Source: Nonlabens sp. (GTDB taxonomy: Bacteria > Bacteroidota > Bacteroidia > Flavobacteriales > Flavobacteriaceae). From it: 64,000 nucleotides of DNA. Position numbers and translations under genes: made by a program. The first letter of the stretch is position 1. Every line of letters starts with the position of its first letter. The stretch covers positions 58,138-122,137 of the forward strand of contig JAHDIQ010000005.1 of the NCBI GenBank assembly GCA_020630715.1, in the 5' to 3' direction. This document shows positions 1-8,505 of the stretch, one piece after another. The notes under the pieces are model-generated. The model had not been told where the DNA came from. It worked only from the letters and a program-made list of their open reading frames with translations, and did no database searches.

Positions 1-258
1 GACCTCTCGACTGCGCTCGAGGAGACACGGCATTGTTGTTTTGATTAAGCAGGATTATTCTTGTCAGGTCGAGCGCAGTCCAGACCTAAATCTAAGAAGT
101 TTTTTTAGAACCCGTGTCAGAGACCTCTCGACTGCGCTCGAGGAGACACTGCGTTGTTGTTTTGATCAAGCAGAATTATTGTTGTCAAGCCCTAAATCTA
201 AGAGGTTTTTTTGAAAACCCGTGTCAGAGACCTCTTGACTGCGCTCGAGGAGACACTG
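1..258. repeat. Tandem/inverted intergenic repeat block (three GACTGCGCTCGAG units)
   Basis: Three near-identical copies of a roughly 28-bp element lie at 1-28, 122-149 and 229-256 (one mismatch in the third), with spacings of about 121 and 107 bp. The DNA between them is also similar: a TTGTTGTTTTGAT.AAGCAG stretch and a CCTAAATCTAAGA stretch recur. Each unit contains the near-palindromic core CTCGACTGCGCTCGAG. The second and third copies are bracketed by GTGTC/GACAC arms. A partial inverted copy is at 67-86. Such GACTGCGCTCGAG elements are familiar dispersed intergenic repeats in Flavobacteria. No coding sequence is convincing here. The block sits downstream of the M28 peptidase gene and may continue beyond the window edge. 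Confidence 0.8.
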
Positions 259-274
259 GATTTTTTACGAGAAA

Positions 275-2674
275 TTATTCTAGATTCAAAGAATCTGTAA
301 CAACAGGTCGATCTAAAGTTACATAGCGCTTGCGTAGTACTGCATCGTTTAAAACAAATGGCATGCTCATCTGGTCTAGCGATCTAGGTGCTACCTTTAA
401 TTCAGGTTGTTCTAATAGATCAAATGAGGCTGCATAAAACTGGAATTGCGGTTCTTGTGCGTTGTTAAAAGTCAATTCTAGTTCTAAAGGCTCGTTATTT
501 ACGACGTAGTAACTTAATAATCTATTTCCCCATCGGTTAGGGAATGCTTCTCCAGACGTTTTACCCTTGTAGGCTGGTATACCGTTTACGGTTCCGTCTT
601 TAAATCTGTACACAGAATCGCAAAAAACCTCTAGTCGCTGTACCACAGATTCACTGCTTATTTTTAATCTTACGGTGCGTAATTCGTCAATTACGGTGTC
701 TTTTAAAGTAGCGACTTCTAGTAATGGTAAATTCTTGTAATCTGTGTTTTTTACATAGGTGAATCCAGTGCCGTATTTTGAATCGATGGTATTCTTATTG
801 ATCGTCGCAGCGGTTTCCGGATTGTCGCCTAATTTTGCCTTGGTCCAGCCGCTTAAATTATTGTCATAAGTTGCCCATTGTGCAGTTTTGGCATCTTGGT
901 TTGCGATGTAAACTAAGCTTGTAGATTGTGGTTGTGATGGTGAGAATTCCGCTTTCGCGAAAGCGTAACCCAAACAAACCACCGTAGCCATAAGACCTAT
1001 AAATGCTAGGAGATCTTTCCTGCGATAATGCCCCAAAATAGGGATTAATAAACCAAATAATAATGCGGTAAGTATCGCAGCGACAAATAGGATAGACATA
1101 CCTAAAGCAACTGGGAAAGCGCTGATAAATGGTGTGAAAATAAAGATCGCTGGAATCGCTAGTAAAACGAGTATGATATAACTAGGACGACGCTGATTGA
1201 TGTTCATCCACAGCATGACACATCCTAGCAGTACTGGTATTAAAAAGAAACCTGCGCCTGGTAAAAACACATCAGGAATAATACCGCCATCACCTATAGG
1301 AAAAGCGATGAGTAAACAAATTAACCAAAGCATAAACAATGGCGCGATGCTTAAACTGGCAATATTTTCTTTAGTGTAATATTTGTGATATAAAAATGCG
1401 GCGATGGTGGCCGTAGCCATAGCCGCTGCTGCGATTAACCAGTATCCATTGTATGGAAAGCCATGTAATTGATCCACATAAAAGTCGCCGCTTTTAAGGG
1501 CTTTCCACCCATAATTACTTAGTAAAAATACTATGATAAGACTTCCTAGAAAAGGGACAAATCCACCAAAAACAGCTTTAACGGTTAATCGTTTTTTTCT
1601 AAAACCATAAACGATTAGTACTGCAAATAAAAGCCCAGATAGTCCGATTAAAAATGGTAACCACGAGAACGGGAAACTAACCATTTTAACTAGTGGTAAT
1701 GGAAAATATACCAGATCATCACCTGTGGTCACTTTTAATTCATCGCTTAAGTCAATTTGCGAAAAGTGATTCATGAGTGGCATTAAATATGCGCCTTGAT
1801 GTGCTAGTGTATTGCGATCCAGTCGCTCGTAATTATCCAGTTCTGTATGATAATCATAATGATCATCAATAAAGGCAAAATTAAGACCGTTGATGTCGCC
1901 TTCTTGTCTAAAAACAGTCAGGTCTGTATCATTAGGAATCATTTTGTAGATGCTATAGGCTAGTGAGTTTGCTACTGGATATTCTACTCCAGCATCACTA
2001 AATTCCTCTACGATCTTGCGATTACCACCATTAGTTTCTATAAGCATATAGCTAGGACCACCGCTACCACGTGCTTCAAAGTTGAGTACCATAGCCACAT
2101 CTTTTGCCCATGTGTGTTCATTGACAAATAATTCTGCACCGTTAAGTCCTAGTTCCTCTGCATCTGTAATGCAAATGATGATATCGTTTTTAGGTTTATT
2201 GCCTGTGGCGATAAATGCTCTAACGCCTTCTAGTATGGTTGCAACACCGCTTGCTGCATCGCTAGCACCTAGACTAGAATGTGGATCACTATCGTAATGA
2301 CTTAATAAAAGCAACGCTTTATCACTACTACTAGTTCCTTTTATTCTAGCTAGAACATTAGATGGTTTAGCAAGATTTCCCCATGGATCTAAGGTGTAAC
2401 CAGTTTGTGTACTCACGTTTAATCCTAGATTCTCTAATTCATCAACGATGTAATCGCGTGCATTATCGTGTGCGGCGCTACCTACATGATGCGGTGCTAC
2501 AGAAAGTGCTTTTACATGTTCTAGTGCTCTGGCGGTAGACCATTCTGTTGCATCAACATCTACTGGAACGCTGGATGATGGCGTACTGCCGTAAAATGCG
2601 TAGAATACCATTGCAATAATTGCTAGAAAGGATACTGCGCTACTTAGATGTGATTTAGGTCTATGGGTTCTCAT
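275..2674 (-). CDS. M28 family membrane-anchored aminopeptidase-like protein
   Basis: Zinc metallopeptidase of family M28, predicted to hydrolyse peptides outside the cytoplasmic membrane. An N-terminal hydrophobic segment (about residues 12-30) precedes the peptidase domain. Metal and catalytic motifs are visible: SHYDSDP near residue 126, ASDAASG near 138, the EE pair in TDAEELG near 173, NFEARG near 199, and a late histidine in DYHTELDN near 277. From about residue 340 several hydrophobic helices form a membrane region, followed by a soluble C-terminal domain after about residue 600, as in the large Fxna-like M28 proteins of Bacteroidota. The 14-bp palindrome at 951-964 encodes the AFAKA in the last membrane segment. 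The start is the ATG before the MRTHRPK segment. Confidence 0.88.
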   Translation of the reverse strand: MRTHRPKSHLSSAVSFLAIIAMVFYAFYGSTPSSSVPVDVDATEWSTARALEHVKALSVAPHHVGSAAHDNARDYIVDELENLGLNVSTQTGYTLDPWGNLAKPSNVLARIKGTSSSDKALLLLSHYDSDPHSSLGASDAASGVATILEGVRAFIATGNKPKNDIIICITDAEELGLNGAELFVNEHTWAKDVAMVLNFEARGSGGPSYMLIETNGGNRKIVEEFSDAGVEYPVANSLAYSIYKMIPNDTDLTVFRQEGDINGLNFAFIDDHYDYHTELDNYERLDRNTLAHQGAYLMPLMNHFSQIDLSDELKVTTGDDLVYFPLPLVKMVSFPFSWLPFLIGLSGLLFAVLIVYGFRKKRLTVKAVFGGFVPFLGSLIIVFLLSNYGWKALKSGDFYVDQLHGFPYNGYWLIAAAAMATATIAAFLYHKYYTKENIASLSIAPLFMLWLICLLIAFPIGDGGIIPDVFLPGAGFFLIPVLLGCVMLWMNINQRRPSYIILVLLAIPAIFIFTPFISAFPVALGMSILFVAAILTALLFGLLIPILGHYRRKDLLAFIGLMATVVCLGYAFAKAEFSPSQPQSTSLVYIANQDAKTAQWATYDNNLSGWTKAKLGDNPETAATINKNTIDSKYGTGFTYVKNTDYKNLPLLEVATLKDTVIDELRTVRLKISSESVVQRLEVFCDSVYRFKDGTVNGIPAYKGKTSGEAFPNRWGNRLLSYYVVNNEPLELELTFNNAQEPQFQFYAASFDLLEQPELKVAPRSLDQMSMPFVLNDAVLRKRYVTLDRPVVTDSLNLE
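951..964. repeat. 14-bp palindrome GCTTTCGCGAAAGC (inside M28 peptidase gene)
   Basis: Perfect copy of the window-wide palindrome. It encodes the AFAKA part of a membrane segment. The right flank reads GTAAC, close to the GTAAT arm seen in intergenic copies. Confidence 0.9.
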
Positions 2675-2696
2675 TTTTAATAGTCTTAAGTTTAGT

Positions 2697-2758
2697 AGTC
2701 TACAGTTTTCAATGTTGTTGAGTAAAATATAATGTGTCGTAATAGACTACTGTAGACT
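2697..2758. promoter_or_regulatory. 10-bp inverted repeat upstream of the M28 gene
   Basis: AGTCTACAGT (2697-2706) is repeated inverted as ACTGTAGACT (2749-2758), with related AGTCT fragments between and beside them. It sits just upstream of the M28 start codon. It could be an operator, a terminator remnant for the zinc-ribbon gene upstream, or a decayed dispersed repeat; the sequence does not decide. Confidence 0.35.
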
Positions 2759-2785
2759 GCAGGCTAAAAGACTAGGTGCTAAATT

Positions 2786-3142
2786 CTAGGTTTCTCGTTT
2801 TACAATTAAAAAGTAATCATCATCCATGGCCAGATATCCCTGATCATAGATGAAGTAATAAATAGTTCCTTTTTTAGTGGTATAAATACTGGTGAAAAAA
2901 TTAAAGTCAAAACCTTTAGAAAGTAGTTTGTTTCTAGTGGTTTTTGTTTTGTTTTTTGGGTTCAATTCATTGAGAACACGCCAGTTTTTACGCAATCTAT
3001 TATTAATGTTACGCATGAGTGCAGTGCTATCGCGGTTCAATTTATTATTTGCAATATTGCGACAGTAATCGCTACAGAAACGCTTATCTGCACGACCTCT
3101 TAATTCTTCTCCACATTCTTCACATGTACGTTCTTTTGCCAT
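2786..3142 (-). CDS. Zinc-ribbon domain hypothetical protein
   Basis: A 118-residue protein of unknown function. Residues 8-27 carry two cysteine pairs, CEEC and CSDYC, forming a treble-clef or zinc-ribbon-like metal site. The remainder is basic (NNRLRKNW, NPKNKTKTTRNK) and ends in an aromatic, hydrophobic segment. The zinc site and positive charge would suit nucleic-acid or ribosome binding, but that is inference. It is transcribed from a short upstream region shared divergently with hemH. The start ATG opens MAKERTCEECG. Confidence 0.75.
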   Translation of the reverse strand: MAKERTCEECGEELRGRADKRFCSDYCRNIANNKLNRDSTALMRNINNRLRKNWRVLNELNPKNKTKTTRNKLLSKGFDFNFFTSIYTTKKGTIYYFIYDQGYLAMDDDYFLIVKRET

Positions 3143-3239
3143 GTTCTAAAGGTACTAAATGTTTGTAAACGGGAAGAAAATCAAAAACAAAAAGAAAAAT
3201 AAAATCAATGGGATCTCAGTTGATAGGCTTTAATAGTTT

Positions 3240-3316
3240 TTAAACTTAAACTTAAACTTAAACTTAAACTTAAACTCAATTTCAATTTCAATTTCGACTT
3301 CGATTTCATTTTCAAT
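3240..3316. repeat. Hexanucleotide microsatellite (TTAAAC)6 plus degenerate TTTCAA-type hexamers
   Basis: Six exact copies of TTAAAC (3240-3275) run into about seven imperfect hexamers of the form TTTCAA/TTCGAC (3276-3316). The tract lies between the divergent zinc-ribbon gene and hemH, roughly 70 bp from the hemH start. Six-base units preserve spacing modulo six, so slippage would move upstream elements without altering any frame. Similar GAACTT/GAAGTT hexamer runs occur at 58983-59007 and 60081-60107. Confidence 0.85.
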
Positions 3317-3361
3317 CCGTCTTTTGGTAATTTCTTATCATTTCTGCCGACAGTAAACCTG

Positions 3362-3369
3362 TATTTTTG
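3362..3369 (+). promoter_or_regulatory. Putative -7 promoter element for hemH
   Basis: TATTTTTG matches the Bacteroidota -7 consensus TAnnTTTG, 15 bp before the hemH ATG. No clear TTG -33 box is seen at the expected distance. If functional, it makes the in-frame TTG at 3367 an impossible start and supports ATG 3385. Confidence 0.4.
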
Positions 3370-3384
3370 TATCAAATTTCCCTC

Positions 3385-4416
3385 ATGAGTAAAGGTGTAT
3401 TATTAGTTAATTTAGGATCGCCAGATTCTACAGATCCTAAGGATGTTAAACGTTATCTGGATGAGTTTTTAATGGATGAACGCGTGGTTGATCTACCTTA
3501 CATATTACGAGCTATTCTAGTTAAAGGTATTATTCTAAACACGAGACCTAAAAAAAGTGCCGAAGCTTATAGTAAAATATGGTGGGAAGAAGGAAGTCCA
3601 TTGATTGTATTATCAGAGCGACTCCAAGAAAAAATAGATAATTTCACGAGTGTTCCTATCGCTTTAGCCATGCGTTATGGATCTATGACCATAGAAAATG
3701 GATTGCGTGAACTGCATGATAAAGGTGTGGATGAGGTATTGTTAATCCCATTATATCCACAATATGCAATGGCGACCACTGAGACAATCGTTGTATTAGC
3801 AGAAGAGTTACGTAAGGAGCATTTTCCTAATATGAGTTTTACACATATGCCGCCTTTTTATAATCATCCAGATTACATACGTGTATTGTCAGAATCCATT
3901 AAGGAATCTCTAGAAGGAAAAGATTATGAACATTTATTGTTCTCTTATCATGGTGTTCCAAAACGTCATATTAGGAAAAGCGATATTACAAAAAGCCATT
4001 GTAAAATGGATGGTAAATGTTGTGCAACGCCATCTCCAGCGCATCAGTATTGCTATAGTCACCAGTGTAAAGAAGTAACACGACTAGTAGGAGAATATTT
4101 AGAACTAGAACCAGGTACTTTTTCTACGAGTTTTCAATCTAGATTAGGATTTGATCCATGGTTAACGCCTTACACAGATCGCACGATTGAAAAAATGGGA
4201 CTAGGTGGAGTTAAAAAAATGGCGATTGCTACACCAGCTTTTGTTAGTGATTGTTTAGAAACATTAGAAGAGATCGCCATGGAAGGTGAAGAGATTTTCC
4301 ATGAAGTAGGCGGTAAAGATTTTCATGTAATCCCATGTTTAAACACTCGTGAAGATTGGGTAAAAGTAATGTCTAGATGGATTGATGAATGGGCGATGTC
4401 GCCAGTACTGGCATAG
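3385..4416 (+). CDS. hemH: Ferrochelatase
   Basis: Inserts ferrous iron into protoporphyrin IX (or an equivalent porphyrin) at the end of haem synthesis. It begins with the family signature GVLLVNLGSPDS. The catalytic histidine lies in LLFSYHGVPKRH, and the C-terminal lobe has the conserved FVSDCLETLEEI with the active-site glutamate. At about 343 residues it has normal length. An internal stretch near residue 215 holds five cysteines (KCC, YCYSHQC), which could bind an iron-sulphur cluster as in some bacterial ferrochelatases; that is inference. The ATG at 3385 is preferred over an in-frame TTG at 3367. A MATE exporter follows after 18 bp, so the two may be co-transcribed. Confidence 0.95.
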   Translation: MSKGVLLVNLGSPDSTDPKDVKRYLDEFLMDERVVDLPYILRAILVKGIILNTRPKKSAEAYSKIWWEEGSPLIVLSERLQEKIDNFTSVPIALAMRYGSMTIENGLRELHDKGVDEVLLIPLYPQYAMATTETIVVLAEELRKEHFPNMSFTHMPPFYNHPDYIRVLSESIKESLEGKDYEHLLFSYHGVPKRHIRKSDITKSHCKMDGKCCATPSPAHQYCYSHQCKEVTRLVGEYLELEPGTFSTSFQSRLGFDPWLTPYTDRTIEKMGLGGVKKMAIATPAFVSDCLETLEEIAMEGEEIFHEVGGKDFHVIPCLNTREDWVKVMSRWIDEWAMSPVLA

Positions 4417-4434
4417 TTCCTATCTTTATAATTC

Positions 4435-5796
4435 ATGTCAGACCAGCAACCCACAAAATCTCAATTACTAGGGACACAACCTATAACAGGTTTATTGATA
4501 AAACAAGCGTTACCAGCTTCCATAGGGATTCTGGTAATGTCATTAAACATTCTAGTGGACACCATTTTTGTGGGTAACTGGATAGGATCTATAGCTATTG
4601 CTGCTATTAATGTAGTGTTGCCGGTTTCGTTCTTTATTGCTGCCTTAGGGATGGCGATAGGAATAGGTGGATCCAGCATTATTTCTAGAGCATTAGGTGC
4701 AGATGATCCGGATAAGGCAAAACGCACGGTAGGAAACCAGATCAGTATAACGCTTCTTATAACAGTACTATCCGTAATTCTAGGGCTGTGGTTTATTGAT
4801 GATTTAGTGTATTCCTTTGGTGGTAAAGGAGCTATTTTTGAACCAGCTAAAATTTATTATCGCATTGTTCTTTATGGTGTTCCTGTTCTCGCATTATGTA
4901 TGATGGGAAACAACGTCATACGTGCAGAAGGCGCGCCAAAACACGCCATGATCGCCATGATGATTCCTAGCATAGGTAATCTTGTGCTGGATTACGTTTT
5001 CATTAAACAGTTAGATATGGGCATGCATGGTGCGGCATGGGCAACTACCATAAGTTATTTTTTGTGTTTTGCATATATCCTTTGGTTTTTCTTGTCGCGT
5101 AGTGAATTACTGTGCAGTTGGCGACATTTTTTACCAGACTGGAACATTCTTAAAGAAATAGGAGCGCTAGGTTTTGTAACCTTATCCAGACAGGCCATGA
5201 GCAGCGTGATTTATCTATTATTAAATAATATCCTATTTGAAATAGGTGGAGAAGATAGCGTTACCGTTTATGGAATTATAGGTAGGATGATGATGTTTGC
5301 CTTATTTCCTGTTCTGGGAATTACTCAGGGATTCTTACCCATTGCAGGTTATAATTATGGTGCGGCGCAATGGACTAGAGTGCGCGAGGTGATCTTTACG
5401 TCACTTAAATTTGCCTGTGCGCTAGGTGTTTTGATTTTTATAGGTTTGTTTTTCTTTAGTTACGAGATTGCGGCTGTTTTTACTAAGAATGAAATAGTTA
5501 TTGAGCAAACTTCTTACGCTTTAAAAATTGTATTTATTGCGACACCTATTATCGCAATTCAATTGATAGGCGCGGCGTATTATCAGGCCATAGGCAAGGC
5601 GATTCCAGCATTATTGCTTACTTTGTTGCGTATGGGATTCATTTTAATTCCGTTAATTTTAGTATTGCCACAAATCTACGGTGAACTAGGTGTGTGGATT
5701 AGCTTCCCTATTGCAGATGTGGTTTCTACGCTCATCACAGCATGGTATTTATGGATTGCGATGCGTAAATTGAATAAGGTAAATGGTAATGATTAA
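4435..5796 (+). CDS. MATE family efflux transporter
   Basis: Multidrug and toxic-compound extrusion family cation antiporter in the inner membrane. The 453-residue product has about twelve hydrophobic helices in two halves and typical MATE segments such as ASIGILVMSLNILVDTIFVG at the start and a GAAWAT segment in the first half. The family exchanges Na+ or H+ for organic cations; the substrate cannot be read from sequence. The short gap from hemH suggests one transcript, as is common for Flavobacteria exporters placed after housekeeping genes. Confidence 0.92.
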   Translation: MSDQQPTKSQLLGTQPITGLLIKQALPASIGILVMSLNILVDTIFVGNWIGSIAIAAINVVLPVSFFIAALGMAIGIGGSSIISRALGADDPDKAKRTVGNQISITLLITVLSVILGLWFIDDLVYSFGGKGAIFEPAKIYYRIVLYGVPVLALCMMGNNVIRAEGAPKHAMIAMMIPSIGNLVLDYVFIKQLDMGMHGAAWATTISYFLCFAYILWFFLSRSELLCSWRHFLPDWNILKEIGALGFVTLSRQAMSSVIYLLLNNILFEIGGEDSVTVYGIIGRMMMFALFPVLGITQGFLPIAGYNYGAAQWTRVREVIFTSLKFACALGVLIFIGLFFFSYEIAAVFTKNEIVIEQTSYALKIVFIATPIIAIQLIGAAYYQAIGKAIPALLLTLLRMGFILIPLILVLPQIYGELGVWISFPIADVVSTLITAWYLWIAMRKLNKVNGND

Positions 5797-5806
5797 GATG
5801 GTGGTG

Positions 5807-5830
5807 ATTACGCTTTCGCGAAAGCGTAAT
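5807..5830. repeat. 24-bp perfect palindrome, extended copy of the GCTTTCGCGAAAGC element (intergenic)
   Basis: Core GCTTTCGCGAAAGC at 5812-5825, extended symmetrically by ATTAC on the left and GTAAT on the right. It lies in the 56-bp gap between the MATE exporter and the thioesterase gene. No T-run follows, so it does not look like an intrinsic terminator. Confidence 0.92.
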
Positions 5831-5852
5831 TCAAATAATTAAACAGTATAAT

Positions 5853-6338
5853 ATGTACAGTAAAGAATTTGATGTAAGATGGAGTGATCTGGATGCCAAT
5901 AGGCACATGGCAAATAGTGCTTATCAAAATTTTATGAGCCATACACGCATGGCGTTTTTAATTGACAACGGTTTTACACAACGTGAGATGGCTACTTATG
6001 AAACAGGACCGGTTATTTTCAATGAAAATGTGTATTATTTCCGTGAGATTCATCAGGGAAATCCTATCACGGTAACTTGTGAGGTGACGGGCATGAGTGA
6101 AGATGGTAGTTTGTTTAGTTTTAGACATAACTTTTATGATTATAAAGGTCGCAATCTAGCACGAGGCATTATGACTGGAGCGTGGATGAATCTACGCGAG
6201 CGCAAGATTACAGCGTTACATAAGGAGTTAATGCAGCTTATTGAAGATTTTCCTAAGGCTGCAGATTTTAAAATCCTTACTACTGCAGATACTAGATCGC
6301 ATGGTGAGTTGCCACAGGATATCAACCAGCCTTCTTAG
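5853..6338 (+). CDS. Acyl-CoA thioesterase (YbgC-like hotdog fold)
   Basis: A 4HBT-type hotdog thioesterase, predicted to hydrolyse acyl-CoA thioesters in the cytoplasm. The N-terminal motif VRWSDLDANRHMANSAYQNF contains the catalytic aspartate region and the H-x-N/A-x-x-Y pattern of the 4-hydroxybenzoyl-CoA thioesterase/YbgC family. At 161 residues it is slightly longer than the usual 130-150. Its last 17 bp overlap the convergently transcribed EamA gene, so the two 3' ends are shared. Confidence 0.88.
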   Translation: MYSKEFDVRWSDLDANRHMANSAYQNFMSHTRMAFLIDNGFTQREMATYETGPVIFNENVYYFREIHQGNPITVTCEVTGMSEDGSLFSFRHNFYDYKGRNLARGIMTGAWMNLRERKITALHKELMQLIEDFPKAADFKILTTADTRSHGELPQDINQPS

Positions 6339-7218
6339 GTAAACTGGTAATAAATACACCTGCAAAAATTAAGATACCAGCACCTATTTTATAAAGGTTG
6401 ATTTCATCTTTTCCTAATCCTAATGCGATCAAGGTCGCTAGTAAAGGTTGTAGGTAAACAAATACCGCAACCACACTAGGTTTTAGAGTTTTAATGGCGA
6501 TGATGTTAAGCATATAGGTTCCAAATGTGGCAAACAATACTACGTATCCTATAAATAATAACGTAGATGTGCTGGCTGTAAAAGGATCAAAAGCTAGGAT
6601 TTCTGTATACGCAAATGGCGTAATGTAAATCACACCAAAAAAGTATAACCACTTCATTAAAGTAAATACATTGTAACGTGCGGTAAGTCTTTTTGCAAGG
6701 ATGATGTAAAAGGAGTAGGAAACAGCGTTTACAAAAATCAATATGTTTCCTAAAAATGGATCTGTAGCATTTGCGCTTGCTGCGTTACTAGATAATAGTA
6801 TGAGCAACGCAGCGCCAGAAAAGCCAATTACAATACCTATAATTCGGCTGGCATAAAGTCGTTCTTTTAGAAAAATGGCGCTTAGAACTAACACTATAAT
6901 AGGTGTTGTCACCATAAGTACAGATGCGCTTATGGGTGATGTTAGTGAAAGCCCTTTCATGAATGTAAGAATGTTAAATCCTACACCACAAAATGCTGCC
7001 AGTGCTATTGCTGGTAATTCTTTTAAGGATACTTTGTCGCTAGGTCTTATAATGGTTGCAAGGATCCAGAAAATAGTACAAGTAACGATGACACGGTACC
7101 AGCTTAATCCATAAGGACCTATATATTCTGGAGTAACTTCTTTTGCAGCTGTAAAATTATAGGCATAGAATAGCGCTACTAGAAAACCGCAAAGTATGGC
7201 AACGTTTCTTTTACTCAT
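6322..7218 (-). CDS. EamA family (DMT superfamily) transporter
   Basis: Ten predicted membrane helices in two EamA repeats (about residues 5-140 and 155-295), typical of the drug/metabolite transporter superfamily, which export amino acids or related metabolites. Conserved features include the GPYGLSWYRV segment near residue 35 and the VFVYLQPLLATLIAL segment near 255. Substrate unknown. It overlaps the upstream ArsC-like gene by 8 bp, indicating an operon and probable translational coupling, and overlaps the thioesterase gene tail to tail. Confidence 0.9.
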   Translation of the reverse strand: MSKRNVAILCGFLVALFYAYNFTAAKEVTPEYIGPYGLSWYRVIVTCTIFWILATIIRPSDKVSLKELPAIALAAFCGVGFNILTFMKGLSLTSPISASVLMVTTPIIVLVLSAIFLKERLYASRIIGIVIGFSGAALLILLSSNAASANATDPFLGNILIFVNAVSYSFYIILAKRLTARYNVFTLMKWLYFFGVIYITPFAYTEILAFDPFTASTSTLLFIGYVVLFATFGTYMLNIIAIKTLKPSVVAVFVYLQPLLATLIALGLGKDEINLYKIGAGILIFAGVFITSLPKKAG

Positions 7219-7570
7219 CTTTTAAAGCAGCTATAGCAGCGGCAACTACTTTTTTACTGTTTCCTACGTAAGAGGTATTCTTATATATTAAGATTGGACG
7301 TTTTAAAAATGAGTAATGATCTAGTAACAATTCTTTATAATCAGATTCTTTTAAGTCTTGCTCATGTAAACCGCGACCACGATATTGCTGTGATCTTCTA
7401 TTGAATAATGACTCATAAGATCCAGCTTGTTGATGTAAAAATTCAATTTGCTCAACAGTAACAGGAGTTTCTTTTGTATTTTGAAGAATGACGTCTTCAG
7501 GAAGATTTAGCTCTTTTTGAATACGCTTGCAGGTATTACAGGTGGCTAGAAAAATGAATTGATTTTGCAT
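7211..7570 (-). CDS. ArsC/Spx-like thioredoxin-fold protein
   Basis: A 119-residue protein of the ArsC/Spx/MgsR family with a thioredoxin fold. The N-terminal CNTCKR motif (Cys11 and Cys14) is a CxxC redox site, unlike the single cysteine of classical arsenate reductases. Later segments YESLFNRRSQQYR and YSFLKRPILIYKN match the family's second half. In Flavobacteria such proteins are annotated as arsenate reductase-like, but a real arsenate reductase role is not supported by any ars neighbour. It leads the two-gene unit with the EamA transporter. Confidence 0.85.
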   Translation of the reverse strand: MQNQFIFLATCNTCKRIQKELNLPEDVILQNTKETPVTVEQIEFLHQQAGSYESLFNRRSQQYRGRGLHEQDLKESDYKELLLDHYSFLKRPILIYKNTSYVGNSKKVVAAAIAALKDE

Positions 7571-7603
7571 GGTGCAAAATTACAACAGTTATAAATGAAT
7601 AGA

Positions 7604-7638
7604 ATAAAAAAAGCGGTTTGAAAATTCAAACCGCTTTT
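7604..7638 (-). terminator. Intrinsic terminator after the prohibitin-like gene
   Basis: A perfect inverted repeat AAAAGCGGTTTG / CAAACCGCTTTT with a six-base AT loop. On the minus strand it is followed by a run of T. It lies just downstream of the prohibitin-like gene stop codon. Confidence 0.85.
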
Positions 7639-7659
7639 GTAAGCTAATTGTCGTTTTAA

Positions 7660-8430
7660 TTAATCTTGCCCATTAATCAGGTATGGTGTTTTACCATCTG
7701 TAATGATCACTTTTGCGTTAGGTGATCTAGATAATTGCATGAACGCTTCAATACTGCGTATTTTGATAATCTCAGGAGTTAGACCTTCTGCAAGGATTTT
7801 TTGAGAATCTCTTGTTCCTTTTGCCGCAATAATCTTACGATCTGCTTCTAGGCGTTCTTGTTGCAGAATAAATTCCATACGCATCGCGTCCTGTTCTGCC
7901 TGTAGTTTTTGTTCTATGGAAGTAGATAAACCTATAGGAAGTCTAATGCTTTTCATAAGAACTGCTTCTATAATAATACCTTGAGGTGTTAATGTTTCCT
8001 CCATTTTCTCTTTGATAGCTTCCTCTATGTCTGCACGTTTACCAGAGTGCATGTCCTTTGCAAAAAATTGAGCACACACATCAGAACTAGCAGATCTAAA
8101 AACCGCTGCCATCACATCTTTATAATTAGGACCTATGTTTTCTAATACAGTAGGAAGTTTATCTACTTCTAGTCTATAAAGGATTGAGATTTCAGAATCT
8201 ACACTTAATCCTTCTTTATTAGGTAGTCTAATGGCTAGTTTCAAATTATTAGTTTGAACAGATTCTTTAATTACTCTTGTCGTAAACGGATTGTAAACAA
8301 TGGTACCTTGAGTAATTACGGCATCGTCTAATTTTCCTAAACGTTGTTTTACACCAGCTTCACCTGGTCTGATCACGGCACAGCTGCTTAATAAAGCTAC
8401 GGCTGCTAAAAATAAAAGTGCTTTTTTCAT
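7660..8430 (-). CDS. Prohibitin-like SPFH domain lipoprotein
   Basis: SPFH/band-7 (prohibitin) domain protein of 256 residues. The N-terminus is a lipoprotein signal with lipobox LSSCAV (Cys at about 17), so it should be lipid-anchored on the periplasmic face, unlike most SPFH proteins, which have a membrane helix. The SPFH core runs from about residue 23 to 190, followed by a coiled-coil-like AEQDAMRMEFILQQERLEAD segment. SPFH proteins form oligomeric rings that regulate membrane proteases or membrane order; the exact role here is unknown. It stands alone with its own terminator. Confidence 0.88.
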   Translation of the reverse strand: MKKALLFLAAVALLSSCAVIRPGEAGVKQRLGKLDDAVITQGTIVYNPFTTRVIKESVQTNNLKLAIRLPNKEGLSVDSEISILYRLEVDKLPTVLENIGPNYKDVMAAVFRSASSDVCAQFFAKDMHSGKRADIEEAIKEKMEETLTPQGIIIEAVLMKSIRLPIGLSTSIEQKLQAEQDAMRMEFILQQERLEADRKIIAAKGTRDSQKILAEGLTPEIIKIRSIEAFMQLSRSPNAKVIITDGKTPYLINGQD

Positions 8431-8505
8431 AATGGTATTTTTTCTAATTCATGACAGCAAGATATTAACCGATTCAAAGCAAAATTGTTATTAGTCTCAC
8501 AAAAA

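Noticed and set aside
114-326. A 70-residue open frame across the triple repeat
   Set aside because: It follows repeat DNA, crosses into the M28 gene on the opposite strand and shows no protein-like composition.
3367-3384. TTG start extending ferrochelatase by six residues
   Set aside because: The added residues are unlike the family, and a -7-type promoter element overlaps the TTG; ATG 3385 is better.
5807-5830. The palindrome as a ParB binding site (parS)
   Set aside because: It resembles parS in length and symmetry but not in sequence, and the high density with many coding copies spread over 60 kb is not the usual parS pattern. A related chromosome-binding role is left open in the findings.
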